Part shown: one piece after another, positions 8,068-19,943 of the stretch
Layout: each line of letters opens with the position of its first letter
Numbering within the stretch: the stretch's first letter is position 1
Assembly (NCBI GenBank): GCA_003565155.1
Contig: PXDB01000064.1
Location: 1 to 35,507 of the forward strand
Direction of reading: 5' to 3'
Source of the DNA: Nitriliruptoraceae bacterium
GTDB lineage: Bacteria; Actinomycetota; Nitriliruptoria; Nitriliruptorales; Nitriliruptoraceae
Length of the DNA: 35,507 nucleotides
The notes under the pieces: model-generated
Seen by the model: only the letters and a program-made list of their open reading frames with translations
Database searches by the model: none
What the model was told of the DNA's origin: nothing
Position numbers and translations under genes: made by a program

Positions 8068-8769
8068 TCACCCCAGCGAAGACGCGATGGCCTCGGCAGC
8101 GGCCCGCGGATCGTCGGCCCGGGTGATCGGGCGGCCCACCACCAGCAGGTCGGCCCCGTCAGCCACCGCCTGGCCGGGGGTGGCCGCGCGGGCGTGGTCG
8201 TCGGTCCCCGCACCGGCGGGACGGACCCCCGGGGTCACGAGCCGTACCCCTGGGCCCACCGCCTGCCGGACAGCGGCCAGATCACGCGGGGCGCACACGA
8301 GCCCGGGCGCCCCGGCCCGGGTCGCCAACCGGGCCAGCTGCGGTACCTGCACGGCCGCGGGGCCCAGACCGATCGCCGCCAGCTCCTCGTCCGAGGTGGA
8401 GGTCAGCACCGTGACCGCGAGCACCTCACCGCCCTGCCCGAGGCCACGGACCGCCGCCTCGACCATCGGTCCACCACCGCCGGCGTGCACGGTGACGAGG
8501 CCGACGCCGAGGTCCGCGATGCGGGCGGCGGCGCGCTCCACGGTGGTGGGGATGTCGTGCAGCTTCACATCGAGGAACACCGGGCCGTGGGCACGGATCG
8601 CGGTCACCGCGGCCGGGCCGTGGGCAGCGAACACCTCCAGCCCGATCTTGTACCACCCCACGGCTCCCCTCAGCTGCGCAGCGAGCCGCTCAGCCTCGCC
8701 GAGGGTCGGGACGTCCAGCGCGACGACGATGCGCTCGTGGGGCGGCACGGTGGGCGTTGCGGAGCGCAT
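8068..8769 (-). CDS. pyrF: Orotidine 5'-phosphate decarboxylase PyrF
   Basis: PyrF decarboxylates OMP to UMP, the last step of the de novo pathway. I choose the ATG at 8769 (233 residues, the usual size) over the longer open frame, which runs through a tandem repeat. The catalytic DxKxxD motif is present as DVKLHD at 67-72, with Asp19 and Lys41 also in place; VRPAG and a phosphate-binding VVGRPITRA complete the barrel. It is the group I (short) form. It is the last pyr gene of the run and is separated from pyrD by a 318-bp repeat-bearing gap, so read-through from pyrD is not certain. Confidence 0.96.
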   Translation of the reverse strand: MRSATPTVPPHERIVVALDVPTLGEAERLAAQLRGAVGWYKIGLEVFAAHGPAAVTAIRAHGPVFLDVKLHDIPTTVERAAARIADLGVGLVTVHAGGGGPMVEAAVRGLGQGGEVLAVTVLTSTSDEELAAIGLGPAAVQVPQLARLATRAGAPGLVCAPRDLAAVRQAVGPGVRLVTPGVRPAGAGTDDHARAATPGQAVADGADLLVVGRPITRADDPRAAAEAIASSLG

Positions 8770-9087
8770 CTGGACTCCCGGATCGACGGTGTGGGGTGGT
8801 GGCGTTGCGGTCCACGACGCGGTGATAGCCGGCCGGGAAGGACCGGGCAAGCCGGCCATGCCCGCGGAGACGGTGGCACGACACCGCCGCACCGGCCCGA
8901 CACCGCCACGCCGGCACGACAGCGACACGGCGGCGTGACACCGTCACGGCGGCACGGCACCGCCACGCCGGCACGGCAGCGACACGGCGGCGTGACACCG
9001 TCACGGCGGCAGGACACCGCGACCCGGGCGCAACACCAGCTCCCGCGCGGCCAGGACCGCCACGAAGCCCCCGCACGGACGTCGCGC
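8770..9087. other. pyrD-pyrF intergenic gap
   Basis: These 318 bases hold no gene that I can support. An open frame on the minus strand runs through the gap into pyrF, but it is made of Arg/Cys/Gly-rich repeat translation and lacks homology to PyrF N-termini. The middle is a tandem repeat (8901-9013). I see no clear promoter for pyrF; the GC-rich inverted sequences in the repeat might act as hairpins. Confidence 0.6.
8901..9013. repeat. 57-bp tandem repeat, two copies
   Basis: Two adjacent copies of a 57-bp unit that begins CACCGCCACGCCGGCACG lie at 8901-8957 and 8958-9013; they differ at only a few positions. Within each unit shorter CGGC(A/G)C-type submotifs recur. The period is 19 codons, so the minus-strand frame that reads through it stays open. 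The repeat is non-coding as far as I can tell. Confidence 0.9.
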
Positions 9088-10173
9088 TCAGCGCGGGTAG
9101 GTCGCGCCGATGAGCTCGGTCACGTCCGCGATGCCGCGTGCGGCGCACCAGGCGCGCAGGTCGGCGACCAGCCGGGCGGTGACGAAGGGGTCGACGAAGG
9201 TCGCGGTGCCAACCGCGACGGCACGGGCACCCGCGCGCAGGAACTGCACCACGTCGGTGACGGTGCGCACCCCGCCGCACCCGAGGATGGGGACCTCCGG
9301 GAGGTGGGTGTGCACCTGGTGGACGTTGCGGATCGCCACGGGCCGGATCGCCGGGCCGGACAGGCCACCGTAGGTGTTGGCCAGCTCCGGTCGGCCGGTG
9401 TCGGGATCGATCGCCATGCCGAGCAGGGTGTTGATCAACGTGAGCCCGTCGGCGCCGGCCTCCGTGACGGCCCGCGCGATCGCCACGATGTCGGTGACAT
9501 CGGAGGTCAGCTTCGCCAGCACCGGCATCGGGCTCTCACGCCGCACGGCACGGATCACCTCGGCGCTGTCGGACGCGGAGCACGCGAAGACCAGGCCGCG
9601 GTCCTCGACGTTGGGGCAGGACAGGTTGACCTCCAACGCCGCGATCGTGTCCCCGCCGGCCGCACCGAGCGCGCGTGCGACCTGCTGGAAGTCATCGACG
9701 CTCTTGCCCGCGATGGAGGCGATCACCCGCGCTCCACGGTCGCGCAACCACGGCAGGTCGTTGGCCAGCCACGACTCCACACCGGGGTTCTGCAGCCCGA
9801 TGGCGTTCAGCATCCCGCTGGGGGTCTCCGCCATCCGTGGGGTGGGTAGGCCGTCACGGGGTTCGAGGGTGATGGACTTCACCACCACGGCACCCAGCTC
9901 GCCCACGTCGTGGAACCGGTCGATCTCCACACCCGAGGCGAAGCAGCCTGAGGCCGAGGTGATCGGGTTGGGCAGGGCGATGCCGGCCAGCTCCGTCGCC
10001 ACCTGCACCTGCGCCGGATCGAGCGGCGCGACGTGTCTGTCAGGCGCGTGCGCCGAGGTGGAGGGCCCCTCACCTGCGGCGGCTGCGGCTGCGTCGGTGT
10101 CGGCCGGGCGCCCGCCCGCCCGCCCCCGGTCCCGCAGCTCGTCGGCGGGGATCATGCGGACCTTGTCGCTCAT
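9088..10173 (-). CDS. pyrD: Dihydroorotate dehydrogenase, class 1B catalytic subunit PyrD
   Basis: PyrD oxidises dihydroorotate to orotate with FMN; class 1B passes the electrons through PyrK to NAD+. The catalytic base is Cys186 in EVNLSCPNVEDRG, which marks class 1 rather than the membrane, serine-using class 2. Other motifs are ASGCF, VVKSITLEPR, TLINTLLGMAID and GCGGVRT. The ATG at 10173 overlaps the pyrK stop (ATGA), giving 361 residues. That includes about 55 Ala/Asp-rich residues before the conserved TELAGIALPNPI, absent from the roughly 310-residue Bacillus enzyme; in-frame GTG codons just before that point are alternative starts. PyrK next door confirms the class. Confidence 0.95.
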   Translation of the reverse strand: MSDKVRMIPADELRDRGRAGGRPADTDAAAAAAGEGPSTSAHAPDRHVAPLDPAQVQVATELAGIALPNPITSASGCFASGVEIDRFHDVGELGAVVVKSITLEPRDGLPTPRMAETPSGMLNAIGLQNPGVESWLANDLPWLRDRGARVIASIAGKSVDDFQQVARALGAAGGDTIAALEVNLSCPNVEDRGLVFACSASDSAEVIRAVRRESPMPVLAKLTSDVTDIVAIARAVTEAGADGLTLINTLLGMAIDPDTGRPELANTYGGLSGPAIRPVAIRNVHQVHTHLPEVPILGCGGVRTVTDVVQFLRAGARAVAVGTATFVDPFVTARLVADLRAWCAARGIADVTELIGATYPR

Positions 10174-11255
10174 GACCGCCCCCACAGCTCATCACGCGGG
10201 TGCGGATCGCGCCCGCCTGTCTCCGGTTCGCGGCCCGTCGTGGCGTCCTCACCGCCGTCCTCGCCGCCGTGCCCGCCGCCGTGCCCGCCACCGTCCCCGC
10301 CGCCGTGCCCGCCACCGTCCCCGCCACCCGCGACGTCCGGATCGATGCCCGGGACGGTCGCCGGCGCCGTCGCCGGCAGGGCCGTCGTCGCGGGCGCAGC
10401 ACCCCCGGGAACCCCCCAGCGGTCCCAGTCGATCCTGGCGCCGTTGAAGACGGGACCGTCGATGCAGGAGCGCTTGTTGCGGACCTGGCCGTCACGTCCG
10501 GCGACCGGCACCACGCAGGTGAAGCACACGCCGATGCCGCAGCCCATCCGCTCCTCGAGGGCGACCTGCACGGGCACCCGGCGTGCGGCGCACCGTTCCG
10601 ACACCGCCCGCAGCATCGGGTTGGGCCCACAGGCGTACACCACCCCGGCACCGCTGCGGTCGAGTACCTCGTCGAGCACGTCGGTGACCCGGCCCTGCCG
10701 GCCGAGGCTGCCGTCCTCGGTGGTGAAGGTCACGCTTGCGGACAGTCGCTTCGCCTCGATCGCGCCCATGATGTGCTCCGCGGTCGCGGCGCCGTTGATC
10801 ATGTCCACCCGGAGCCCTTGGCGGCGCAGGGCCTCAGCGAGGTAGAACAGCGGCGCGGCCCCGTACCCGCCACCGACCAGCAGGCAGTTGACCGTGCGCT
10901 GCGGCAGCGGGAAGGGGGTGCCCAGTGGACCGATCACGTCGATGACGTCGTGGGTGCCGATGCCGGTCAACCACTCGGTGCCGGGACCGTGCGCGTCGAA
11001 GACCACGTCGACGGTGCCGGCTGAGGCCCCGGTCCGGGTGACCCGCGCGATCGAGAAGGGGCGTCGCAGCAGGGTGTGCTGCGCCTCCACGGCGATCTGG
11101 ACGAACTGACCGGGCTGCGCGCGCTCTGCGATCTCCTTGGCGGCGAAGGAGGCGAGCCAGTACGCGCCCTCACGCCGCCGGGCGATCACCTCGCAGGTCG
11201 CGTGGACGGGGCCTTCGGCGCGCCCCTCCACCGTGCCACCCCGTAGCTTGCCCAT
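10170..11255 (-). CDS. pyrK: Dihydroorotate dehydrogenase electron-transfer subunit PyrK with Gly/His-rich tail
   Basis: PyrK carries FAD and a [2Fe-2S] cluster and moves electrons from PyrD to NAD+. The FAD motif RRPFSIARV, the NAD-binding LLVGGGYGAAPL and ACGPNPML are visible. The cluster ligands are Cys in CGIGVCFTC and a fourth in RSCIDG. The ATG at 11255 has a strong AGGAGGAG upstream and gives 361 residues. The Bacillus protein has about 256; the excess is a C-terminal tail after IDWDRWG made of a Pro/Ala/Thr linker, then about 27 residues of GGGDGGGH-type repeat, then a charged end. The tail is in frame up to the pyrD overlap, so it is not a frameshift artefact. Confidence 0.93.
   Translation of the reverse strand: MGKLRGGTVEGRAEGPVHATCEVIARRREGAYWLASFAAKEIAERAQPGQFVQIAVEAQHTLLRRPFSIARVTRTGASAGTVDVVFDAHGPGTEWLTGIGTHDVIDVIGPLGTPFPLPQRTVNCLLVGGGYGAAPLFYLAEALRRQGLRVDMINGAATAEHIMGAIEAKRLSASVTFTTEDGSLGRQGRVTDVLDEVLDRSGAGVVYACGPNPMLRAVSERCAARRVPVQVALEERMGCGIGVCFTCVVPVAGRDGQVRNKRSCIDGPVFNGARIDWDRWGVPGGAAPATTALPATAPATVPGIDPDVAGGGDGGGHGGGDGGGHGGGHGGEDGGEDATTGREPETGGRDPHPRDELWGRS
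10249..10329 (-). repeat. 12-bp repeats encoding (GGGD/GGGH)n in the PyrK tail
   Basis: About seven degenerate 12-bp units alternate GTC/GTG-centred CCG(C/T)-rich blocks on the + strand. On the coding strand they read Gly-Gly-Gly-Asp, Gly-Gly-Gly-His and Gly-Gly-Glu-Asp. Length variation by slippage would stay in frame. Confidence 0.85.
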
Positions 11256-11298
11256 GGTCACACTCCTCCTGGGTGGGACCCGCAGCGCGGTGGCTGGC

Positions 11299-14582
<3,284 letters not shown>

Positions 14583-14583
<1 letters not shown>

Positions 14584-15899
14584 CAGACGGTGTCTCCCTG
14601 GGTGCGCTCGAGCAGCTCGACGAACCGCCCGAAGAGATACCTCGCGTCGGAGGGTCCGGGCGCGGACTCCGGGTGGTACTGCACGCTGAACGCCGGGATC
14701 TCCCGGGCGGTCAGCCCCTCCACCACGTCGTCGTTGAGGTTGACGTGGGACACCTCGACGTCCCCGTGGTCGGCGGTGGCGAAGACGTGCTCCTCCACCT
14801 GCTCCCCGAGCGAGCTGGCGCGCACGGCGAACCCGTGGTTGTGGCTGGTGATCTCCACCACCCCGTCCGCGCGGCGCAGCACCGGCTGGTTCACCCCGCG
14901 GTGGCCGAAGGTGAGCTTGTAGGTGTCGGCCCCGAGGGCGTGGCCGAGCAGCTGGGAACCGAGGCAGATCCCGAAGGTGGGGATCTCGCCGAGCAGCGCT
15001 GCGGTGGTGGTGATCCCGGCGGCGACGGTGGAGGGGTCACCGGGCCCGTTGGAGAGGAACAGCCCGTCGGGCTCCAGCGCCCGGACCTGCTCGGCGGTGG
15101 TCGTGGAGGGCAGCACGTGGACCTCGACACCCTGCGCCGCGAGGTAGCGGGCGATCGAGCGCTTCATCCCGAAATCGATGGCCGCCACCCGGAAACGTCG
15201 CTGTCCGACGGCCGGCACCACGTACGGCTGTGGGGTGGTGACCTCGCTGGCGAGCTCCAGGCCCGCCATGCCGGGAGCATCGAGGACCTCGGCCAGGAGG
15301 ACGTCGACATCGAGGTGCTCCGTGGACAGCCCCGCGCGCATCGCGCCACGCTCCCGGAGGTGCCGGGTGAGACGGCGGGTGTCGATGCCCTCGATGCCGA
15401 CCACCTCGGCGGCGGTCAGGGCGGTGCGCAGGTCCTGCTCGGCCCGCCAGGAGGACGGCCGGCGTGCCGCCTCCTTGACCACGTAGCCGGCGACCTGGAT
15501 CCGGTCGGACTCCATGTCGTGGGCGTTGAGCCCGTAGTTGCCGACGTGCGGGGCGGTCATGGCCACGATCTGGCGGCGGTAGGAGGGATCGGTGAGCACC
15601 TCCTGGTAGCCGGCCATGCCGGTGTTGAACACCGCTTCGCCGGTGACGGTGCCCGCCGCGCCGATCGAGCGTCCGCGGAAGTGGGTGCCGTCCTCCAGCA
15701 CCAGCAGCGCGGGACCGCTGTGCGGGTTGGGGGTGGCCTGGCCCTGCGCACCCGCAGGGGTCAGGTCGGGGGCGCTGGCAGCGGCTGGGCCATGCGGGCT
15801 GGCTGCGGCCCGTTCGTGCGGGCTGGCAGCGGCTGGGCCGTGCGGGCTGGCTGCGGCCCGTTCGTGCGGGCTGGCAGCAGCCCGTTCGTGCACGCTCAC
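14583..15899 (-). CDS. carA: Carbamoyl phosphate synthase small subunit CarA with repeat-bearing N-terminus
   Basis: CarA hydrolyses glutamine and passes ammonia to CarB. The conserved part begins at about residue 64 ([13 protein letters not shown]) and includes [16 protein letters not shown], the nucleophile Cys in [14 protein letters not shown] and the His/Glu pair in [10 protein letters not shown]. Upstream lies an unusual head: five copies of an 8-residue unit of the type SPH(ER or GP)AAA, then a Pro/Ala/Gln linker. The GTG at 15899 overlaps the pyrC stop (GTGA), which supports the long form; a GTG just before LEDGT is the only close alternative and would remove two conserved residues. 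Total 438 residues against about 380 normally. Confidence 0.95.
15774..15893 (-). repeat. 24/48-bp tandem repeat at the 5' end of carA
   Basis: Five 24-bp half-units are arranged as a 48-bp higher-order repeat, with copies of GCTGGCAGC starting at 15774, 15822 and 15870 (+ strand). Alternate half-units differ in the codons giving ER or GP. Copies are nearly identical, suggesting recent expansion. Confidence 0.92.
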
Positions 15900-17347
15900 G
15901 CGGTTTCCCTTCGCTCGGTCGCGGCCACGACCGGCGCTGCCACCTCGCCGTCACGCAGGGTGAAGCGACCGCGGAGCAGCGTGTGCACCGGGCGGCCGAT
16001 CAGCTCGCGTCCGTGGTAGGGGCTGTTGCGCGCCCGGCTGTGCAGCGCGGCGGCGTCGACGGTCCAGCGGGTTCGCGGGTCGAGAACGACCAGGTTGGCG
16101 TCCGCACCCTCGGCGATGGCACGGCCGTGGCCGCGCACGTCGCGCACCGCGGCCGGACCGGTGGTGAACCGGTCGATCGCGGTCAGCGGGTCGAGCTGGC
16201 CGGTGGCGATCATCGTGGTGTTGACCACGGCGAAAGCGGTCTCCAAACCCAGCATCCCGCAGGGGGCGTGCTCCCACTCCTGATCCTTGATCTCCGGCGC
16301 GTGGGGCGCGTGGTCGGTACCGACCACGTCCAGGGTGCCGTCGGCCAGACCGGCGCGGACCGCTTGGACGTCCGCGTCGGTGCGTACCGGGGGGTTCACC
16401 TTCATCACCGCGTCGTAGTCCGCGACCAGGTCGTCGGTGAGCAGCAGGTGGTGGGGGGTGGCCTCGGCGGTGACCCGGACACCCTCCTCCTTGGCGCGGC
16501 CGATCAGCGCGACGGCCCCCGCGGTGGTGACGTGGGGCACGTGGAGGCGTGCGCCGACCCCGCCAGCGAGGATCAGGTCGCGGGCGAGCATGATCTCCTC
16601 GGCCTCGTGTGGCCATCCGGCCAACCCGAGCACCGAGGACATCGCGCCCTCGTTCATCTGCGCGCCGGCGGTCAGGTCGGGATCCTCGGCGTGGTTGCAG
16701 ATCACGACGTCGAAGGCGGTGGCGTACTGCAACGCCCGGCGCATCACCAGCGCGTCAGCCAGAGGGATGCCGTCGTCGGAGAAGAAGTCGACCTCGGCGG
16801 CGCACGCCCGCAGCGCACCGATCTCCGTGAGCTCCTTGCCCTCCAGCCCCCGCGTGATCGAGCCGACGGGGAACACGTCGACGAGCGCGACCTCCCGACC
16901 GCGCCGCCAGACCAGCTCCGCGATCGCCGCGGTGTCACACACCGGGTTGGTGTTGGCCATGGCACACAGCGCGGTGTAGCCCCCTGCCGCGCCGGCGGCG
17001 GAGCCGGTGGCGATGTCCTCGGCCGCCTCTCCCCCAGGTTCGCGCAGGTGGGTGTGCAGATCGACGAAGCCGGGCGCGATCCAGTGGCCCGTGCAGTCCA
17101 CCACCTCGATGCCGCTGTCGGCGGGGTCGCGTACCGGGGTGGCCTCAGGTCCCCCGGCACCCTCACGCGGCCCGGCTCCATCGGCACCGTGGAGCGCCGA
17201 CCGCGCCTGCGGGCCGACGGCCACGATCCGGCCGTCGGCGATGGCCACGTCGAGGTGGTCGTCGGTGCCGCTGGTCGGGTCGAGGACCCGACCACCGGTG
17301 AGCAGGATCCTGCCATGACCGGTGACGGCCGGTGGATGGGTACTCAT
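15896..17347 (-). CDS. pyrC: Dihydroorotase PyrC
   Basis: PyrC cyclises carbamoyl aspartate to dihydroorotate. The amidohydrolase metal motifs are present: [10 protein letters not shown], an Asp in FSDDG where other classes carry a carboxylated lysine, [16 protein letters not shown] and GTDHAPH. This pattern is that of the type I enzyme that in several bacteria works next to PyrB. At 483 residues it is longer than the usual 420-430; much of the excess is a Gly/Ala/Pro-rich insertion at about residues 50-78, before the conserved [19 protein letters not shown], plus an Ala/Val-rich tail. The ATG overlaps the pyrB stop (ATGA) and the stop overlaps the carA GTG. Confidence 0.96.
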   Translation of the reverse strand: MSTHPPAVTGHGRILLTGGRVLDPTSGTDDHLDVAIADGRIVAVGPQARSALHGADGAGPREGAGGPEATPVRDPADSGIEVVDCTGHWIAPGFVDLHTHLREPGGEAAEDIATGSAAGAAGGYTALCAMANTNPVCDTAAIAELVWRRGREVALVDVFPVGSITRGLEGKELTEIGALRACAAEVDFFSDDGIPLADALVMRRALQYATAFDVVICNHAEDPDLTAGAQMNEGAMSSVLGLAGWPHEAEEIMLARDLILAGGVGARLHVPHVTTAGAVALIGRAKEEGVRVTAEATPHHLLLTDDLVADYDAVMKVNPPVRTDADVQAVRAGLADGTLDVVGTDHAPHAPEIKDQEWEHAPCGMLGLETAFAVVNTTMIATGQLDPLTAIDRFTTGPAAVRDVRGHGRAIAEGADANLVVLDPRTRWTVDAAALHSRARNSPYHGRELIGRPVHTLLRGRFTLRDGEVAAPVVAATERRETA

Positions 17348-18414
17348 CGTGCCTCCTCGGTGTCACCACCGGCCGCGGCCAGCAGCAGGTAGAGGCAGGC
17401 CATGCGGACCGCGATCCCGTTGGTCACCTGCTCGGTGATGACGGCGCGGTCGCAGTCGGCGACCTCGCCGGTGATCTCCACACCACGGTTCATCGGTCCC
17501 GGGTGCATGACGATCGCGTGGTCACCCAGCAGCCCCAGGCGTCGTCCATCCATGCCCCACAGCCGGGAGTACTCGCGGCTGGAGGGGAAGAAGGCGCGGT
17601 GCATGCGCTCACGCTGCACCCGCAGGAGGTAGACGACGTCGACGTCAGGGAGGACCTCGTCGAGATCAGCGACCAGCTCGACCCCCCAGCCCTCCACCTC
17701 CGGGGGCAGCAGGGTCGGCGGCGCGACGACACTGACCTTCGCGCCGAGCAGGTTGAGTGCCTGCACCTCGCTGCGGGCGACCCGGGAGTGGAGCAGGTCA
17801 CCGACGATGACCACGTGACGGCCCGAGAGCGCACCGAGGTGGCGGCGCATCGTGAACACGTCGAGCAGTGCCTGGGTGGGGTGCTGGTGCCAGCCGTCGC
17901 CGGCGTTGAGGATGGGGACGTCGAGGTAGCGGGCGAGTTGACGGGGCGCACCGGAACTGCCGGAGCGCACCACGACGCAGTCGACCCCCATCGCATCCAG
18001 GGTCAGGGCGGTGTCCTTGAACGACTCCCCCTTCGACACCGAGGAGCCCTTGGCGGAGAAGTTCAGGACCTCCGCGGACAAGCGCTTGGCGGCGAGGTCG
18101 AAGCTGATGCGGGTACGGGTGGAGTCCTCGAGGAACAGGTTGCAGACGACCTTGCCGCGAAGTGTGGGAACGGTGTTGCGCTCCCGGGTTGCGATGGGCA
18201 GCAGCTGCTCCGCGGTGTCGAGGATGCGCACCACCTGCGCGGCATCGAGGTCGTCGATGCCCAGCAGGTGGGGCATCGGCGCGGGCTCACCGATGACCGC
18301 TGCGGGCGCCGTCCTGCCCCCTGCGGCGGTGGCGGCTCGCTGTCGGGCGCCATCAGCAGCGGCCATGCCGCTCACCGCCGCCGTCGTGGTGTCGCCCCGC
18401 GGATCCGCCGTCAT
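17344..18414 (-). CDS. pyrB: Aspartate carbamoyltransferase catalytic subunit PyrB
   Basis: PyrB joins carbamoyl phosphate and aspartate, the committed pyrimidine step. Visible motifs are [18 protein letters not shown] (carbamoyl phosphate site), [25 protein letters not shown] and [11 protein letters not shown]. The ATG at 18414 overlaps the pyrR stop (ATGA) and gives 356 residues. The conserved protein begins only at about residue 47 ([10 protein letters not shown]), so there is an Ala/Thr-rich head of about 46 residues; the internal Met47 is an alternative start, but the coupling favours the long form. No regulatory subunit (PyrI) gene is present, as expected when PyrR controls the operon. 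Confidence 0.97.
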   Translation of the reverse strand: MTADPRGDTTTAAVSGMAAADGARQRAATAAGGRTAPAAVIGEPAPMPHLLGIDDLDAAQVVRILDTAEQLLPIATRERNTVPTLRGKVVCNLFLEDSTRTRISFDLAAKRLSAEVLNFSAKGSSVSKGESFKDTALTLDAMGVDCVVVRSGSSGAPRQLARYLDVPILNAGDGWHQHPTQALLDVFTMRRHLGALSGRHVVIVGDLLHSRVARSEVQALNLLGAKVSVVAPPTLLPPEVEGWGVELVADLDEVLPDVDVVYLLRVQRERMHRAFFPSSREYSRLWGMDGRRLGLLGDHAIVMHPGPMNRGVEITGEVADCDRAVITEQVTNGIAVRMACLYLLLAAAGGDTEEAR

Positions 18415-18962
18415 CGGCCTTCCCCTTCGGTACTCGGCTGCGCGATGACGCCATCCTCGCCATCGAGCTCCTCGACCAGCACCTGGATGCGGTCGCCGTA
18501 GGCGGTGGGCAGGTTCTTGCCCACGTGGTCAGCGCGGATCGGCAGCTCGCGGTGTCCGCGGTCGACGAGCACGACGAGCCGGATCCGCCCGGGCCGCCCG
18601 AGCTCGCTCAGCGCGTCGAGAGCCGCACGGATCGTGCGGCCGGTGTAGAGCACATCGTCGACCAGCACCACGGTGCGACCCGAGATATCGACGGGCACGT
18701 CGGTGGGGTGCAACGATTTCGGTTGCCGCCGTCCGAGGTCGTCGCGGTACAGGGTCGTGTCGAGGGCACCCGTCGGCACCTCGGTCCCCTCGATCTCCGT
18801 GATCAGCGACGAGAGGCGCCGGGCAAGGGGGAGCCCTCGGGTCTGGATGCCGACCAGCACGAGGTCGTGCGCCCCCTGGTTGGCCTCCAGCAACTCATGT
18901 GCGAGCCGGCGGAGCATCCGAGCGAGATCGTCGGCTGCAAGGATGCGCGCAGGGCCAGGCAA
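18411..18962 (-). CDS. pyrR: Pyrimidine operon regulator / uracil phosphoribosyltransferase PyrR
   Basis: PyrR binds UMP/UTP and a hairpin in pyr mRNA, lowering expression; family members also show weak UPRTase activity. The PRTase signature [21 protein letters not shown] is intact. The start is TTG at 18962: it gives [17 protein letters not shown], which aligns with PyrR N-termini, and has AAGGAG 5 bases upstream; no ATG or GTG fits. That Shine-Dalgarno is part of the PyrR-binding loop described at 18968-19004, which implies autoregulation. The 183-residue length is normal. It is the first gene of the pyr run and overlaps pyrB by 4 bases. Confidence 0.97.
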   Translation of the reverse strand: MPGPARILAADDLARMLRRLAHELLEANQGAHDLVLVGIQTRGLPLARRLSSLITEIEGTEVPTGALDTTLYRDDLGRRQPKSLHPTDVPVDISGRTVVLVDDVLYTGRTIRAALDALSELGRPGRIRLVVLVDRGHRELPIRADHVGKNLPTAYGDRIQVLVEELDGEDGVIAQPSTEGEGR

Positions 18963-18967
18963 GGGAG

Positions 18968-19004
18968 CTCCTTCCCGGCCTCACCGGACCGGTCGTTAAA
19001 GGAG
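18968..19004 (-). promoter_or_regulatory. PyrR-binding hairpin sequestering the pyrR Shine-Dalgarno site
   Basis: On the mRNA this 37-base element reads CUCCUUUAACGACCGG, then UCCGGUGAGG, then CCGGGAAGGAG. The ends pair perfectly (CUCCUU with AAGGAG) and an inner CCGG/CCGG stem carries the loop UCCGGUGAGG, which fits the known PyrR recognition core GUCC(A/G)GNGAGGC. The AAGGAG is also the ribosome site for the TTG start, so PyrR-UMP binding should block translation of pyrR and of the coupled genes below. Leaders of this form are known in mycobacteria; here it is seen directly in the sequence but not tested. Confidence 0.85.
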
Positions 19005-19202
19005 GGGCTGCGGTATCGGCGTCCGGTTGCTGGGGGCGCCGGTGGTGGAGCGGACCGCTCGCCCGGACGCTAGCAGGCCGCGCCGGGCCTGACGGACACC
19101 ACGGCCCCACCGGCAGGCCGGCGCTGCGGTGACCGTCGCAGCAGGGGCGGGCCGCAGCCACCGGTTGGCGAAGCCGCACCGGTGCAGGGCGGCGCCTCGA
19201 CA
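19005..19202. other. nusB-pyrR intergenic region
   Basis: With the PyrR loop and the spacer before pyrR, the gap totals 240 bases. Some promoter for pyrR is expected here, but none is clear: a TAGCGT hexamer on the minus strand (about 19067-19072) fits TANNNT without a matching -35. No intrinsic terminator (hairpin plus T-run) is visible, so read-through from nusB is possible. Confidence 0.4.
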
Positions 19203-19943
19203 TCAGCTCGGCGCCGGGTCCGACCCGTCGCCGCGTCCATCCTCGCCGTCGTCGCCCGTCGGGTCGGTGGCTGCCTCCTCGGCCAACTGCTGCCGGATCG
19301 ACTCCAGCACGCCGTTGACGAACCGACCGGAGTCGTCGGTCGATAGCCGCTTGGCGAGGTCGATGGCCTCGTCCAGGACGACCGCCGGCGGTGTCGGCTC
19401 GTGCAGCAGCTCGTAGGTGGCCAGGCGCAGTACGTTGCGGTCGACCACCGGCATGCGGGATATGGCCCACCGTCGCGCGTAGCGGGTGATCAGACCCTCC
19501 ACCTCGGTGCGGTGGTGCTCGACGCCCAGGACGAGCGACCGGGTGAACCCGTCCAGCGGCTCCACCTCGCTGGTGGCGGGGCTGTCGGACCAACCGCTGG
19601 CCCGAGCGCCACCACCGGGACCGCTGGGCGCCCCGTTCGCAGCCACGGGCGCCTGCTCGCGTGAGCTCGCCGGACGATCGTGCCCCGTGCCCACGTCGAC
19701 GCCGCCGATCGGCTCCGGCAGTACCGCGTCCCCTTCGGTCAGCACGTCGCGTTCGTCGAGCAGCGTCCTCGCTGCGGGGTCGGCATCGAGGCGTGCGAGG
19801 GTCACCGAGGGAGCGACTCCCCGGACGTCCGCCTGGAACAGCACGCGCAACGCCCGCTCGCGGGAGCGGGAGGGGTCCTCGGTGTCGGTCCGCCGCGCGG
19901 CTGCGGCGCGACGTGCGGCCGCGGTACGACGTTGCCTGGCCAT
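19203..19943 (-). CDS. nusB: Transcription antitermination factor NusB with a large insertion
   Basis: NusB joins NusE (S10) on boxA RNA in rRNA antitermination. The fold is recognised by SRERALRVLFQADV at about 26-40 and, in the C-terminal half, RMPVVDRNVLRLATYELL, VVLDEAIDLAKRLSTDDSGRFVNGVL. NusB proteins are usually 130-160 residues; this one has 246. The excess is an N-terminal Arg/Ala-repeat head, a disordered Gly/Pro/Ser insertion at about 58-130 between the first and later helices, and an acidic tail of about 25 residues. The ATG overlaps the efp stop by one base (TGATG). The efp-nusB-pyrR order is common in Gram-positive bacteria. Confidence 0.95.
   Translation of the reverse strand: MARQRRTAAARRAAAARRTDTEDPSRSRERALRVLFQADVRGVAPSVTLARLDADPAARTLLDERDVLTEGDAVLPEPIGGVDVGTGHDRPASSREQAPVAANGAPSGPGGGARASGWSDSPATSEVEPLDGFTRSLVLGVEHHRTEVEGLITRYARRWAISRMPVVDRNVLRLATYELLHEPTPPAVVLDEAIDLAKRLSTDDSGRFVNGVLESIRQQLAEEAATDPTGDDGEDGRGDGSDPAPS

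Noticed and set aside
8901..9013. CRISPR-like repeat
   Set aside because: The two copies are directly adjacent with no spacers, the 57-bp unit is longer than CRISPR repeats, and no cas genes are present.
7954..9849. 631-codon open frame on the + strand over pyrF and pyrD
   Set aside because: It lies opposite strongly conserved enzymes; its product is Gly/Arg/His-rich with no motif, typical of a mirror frame at this GC content.
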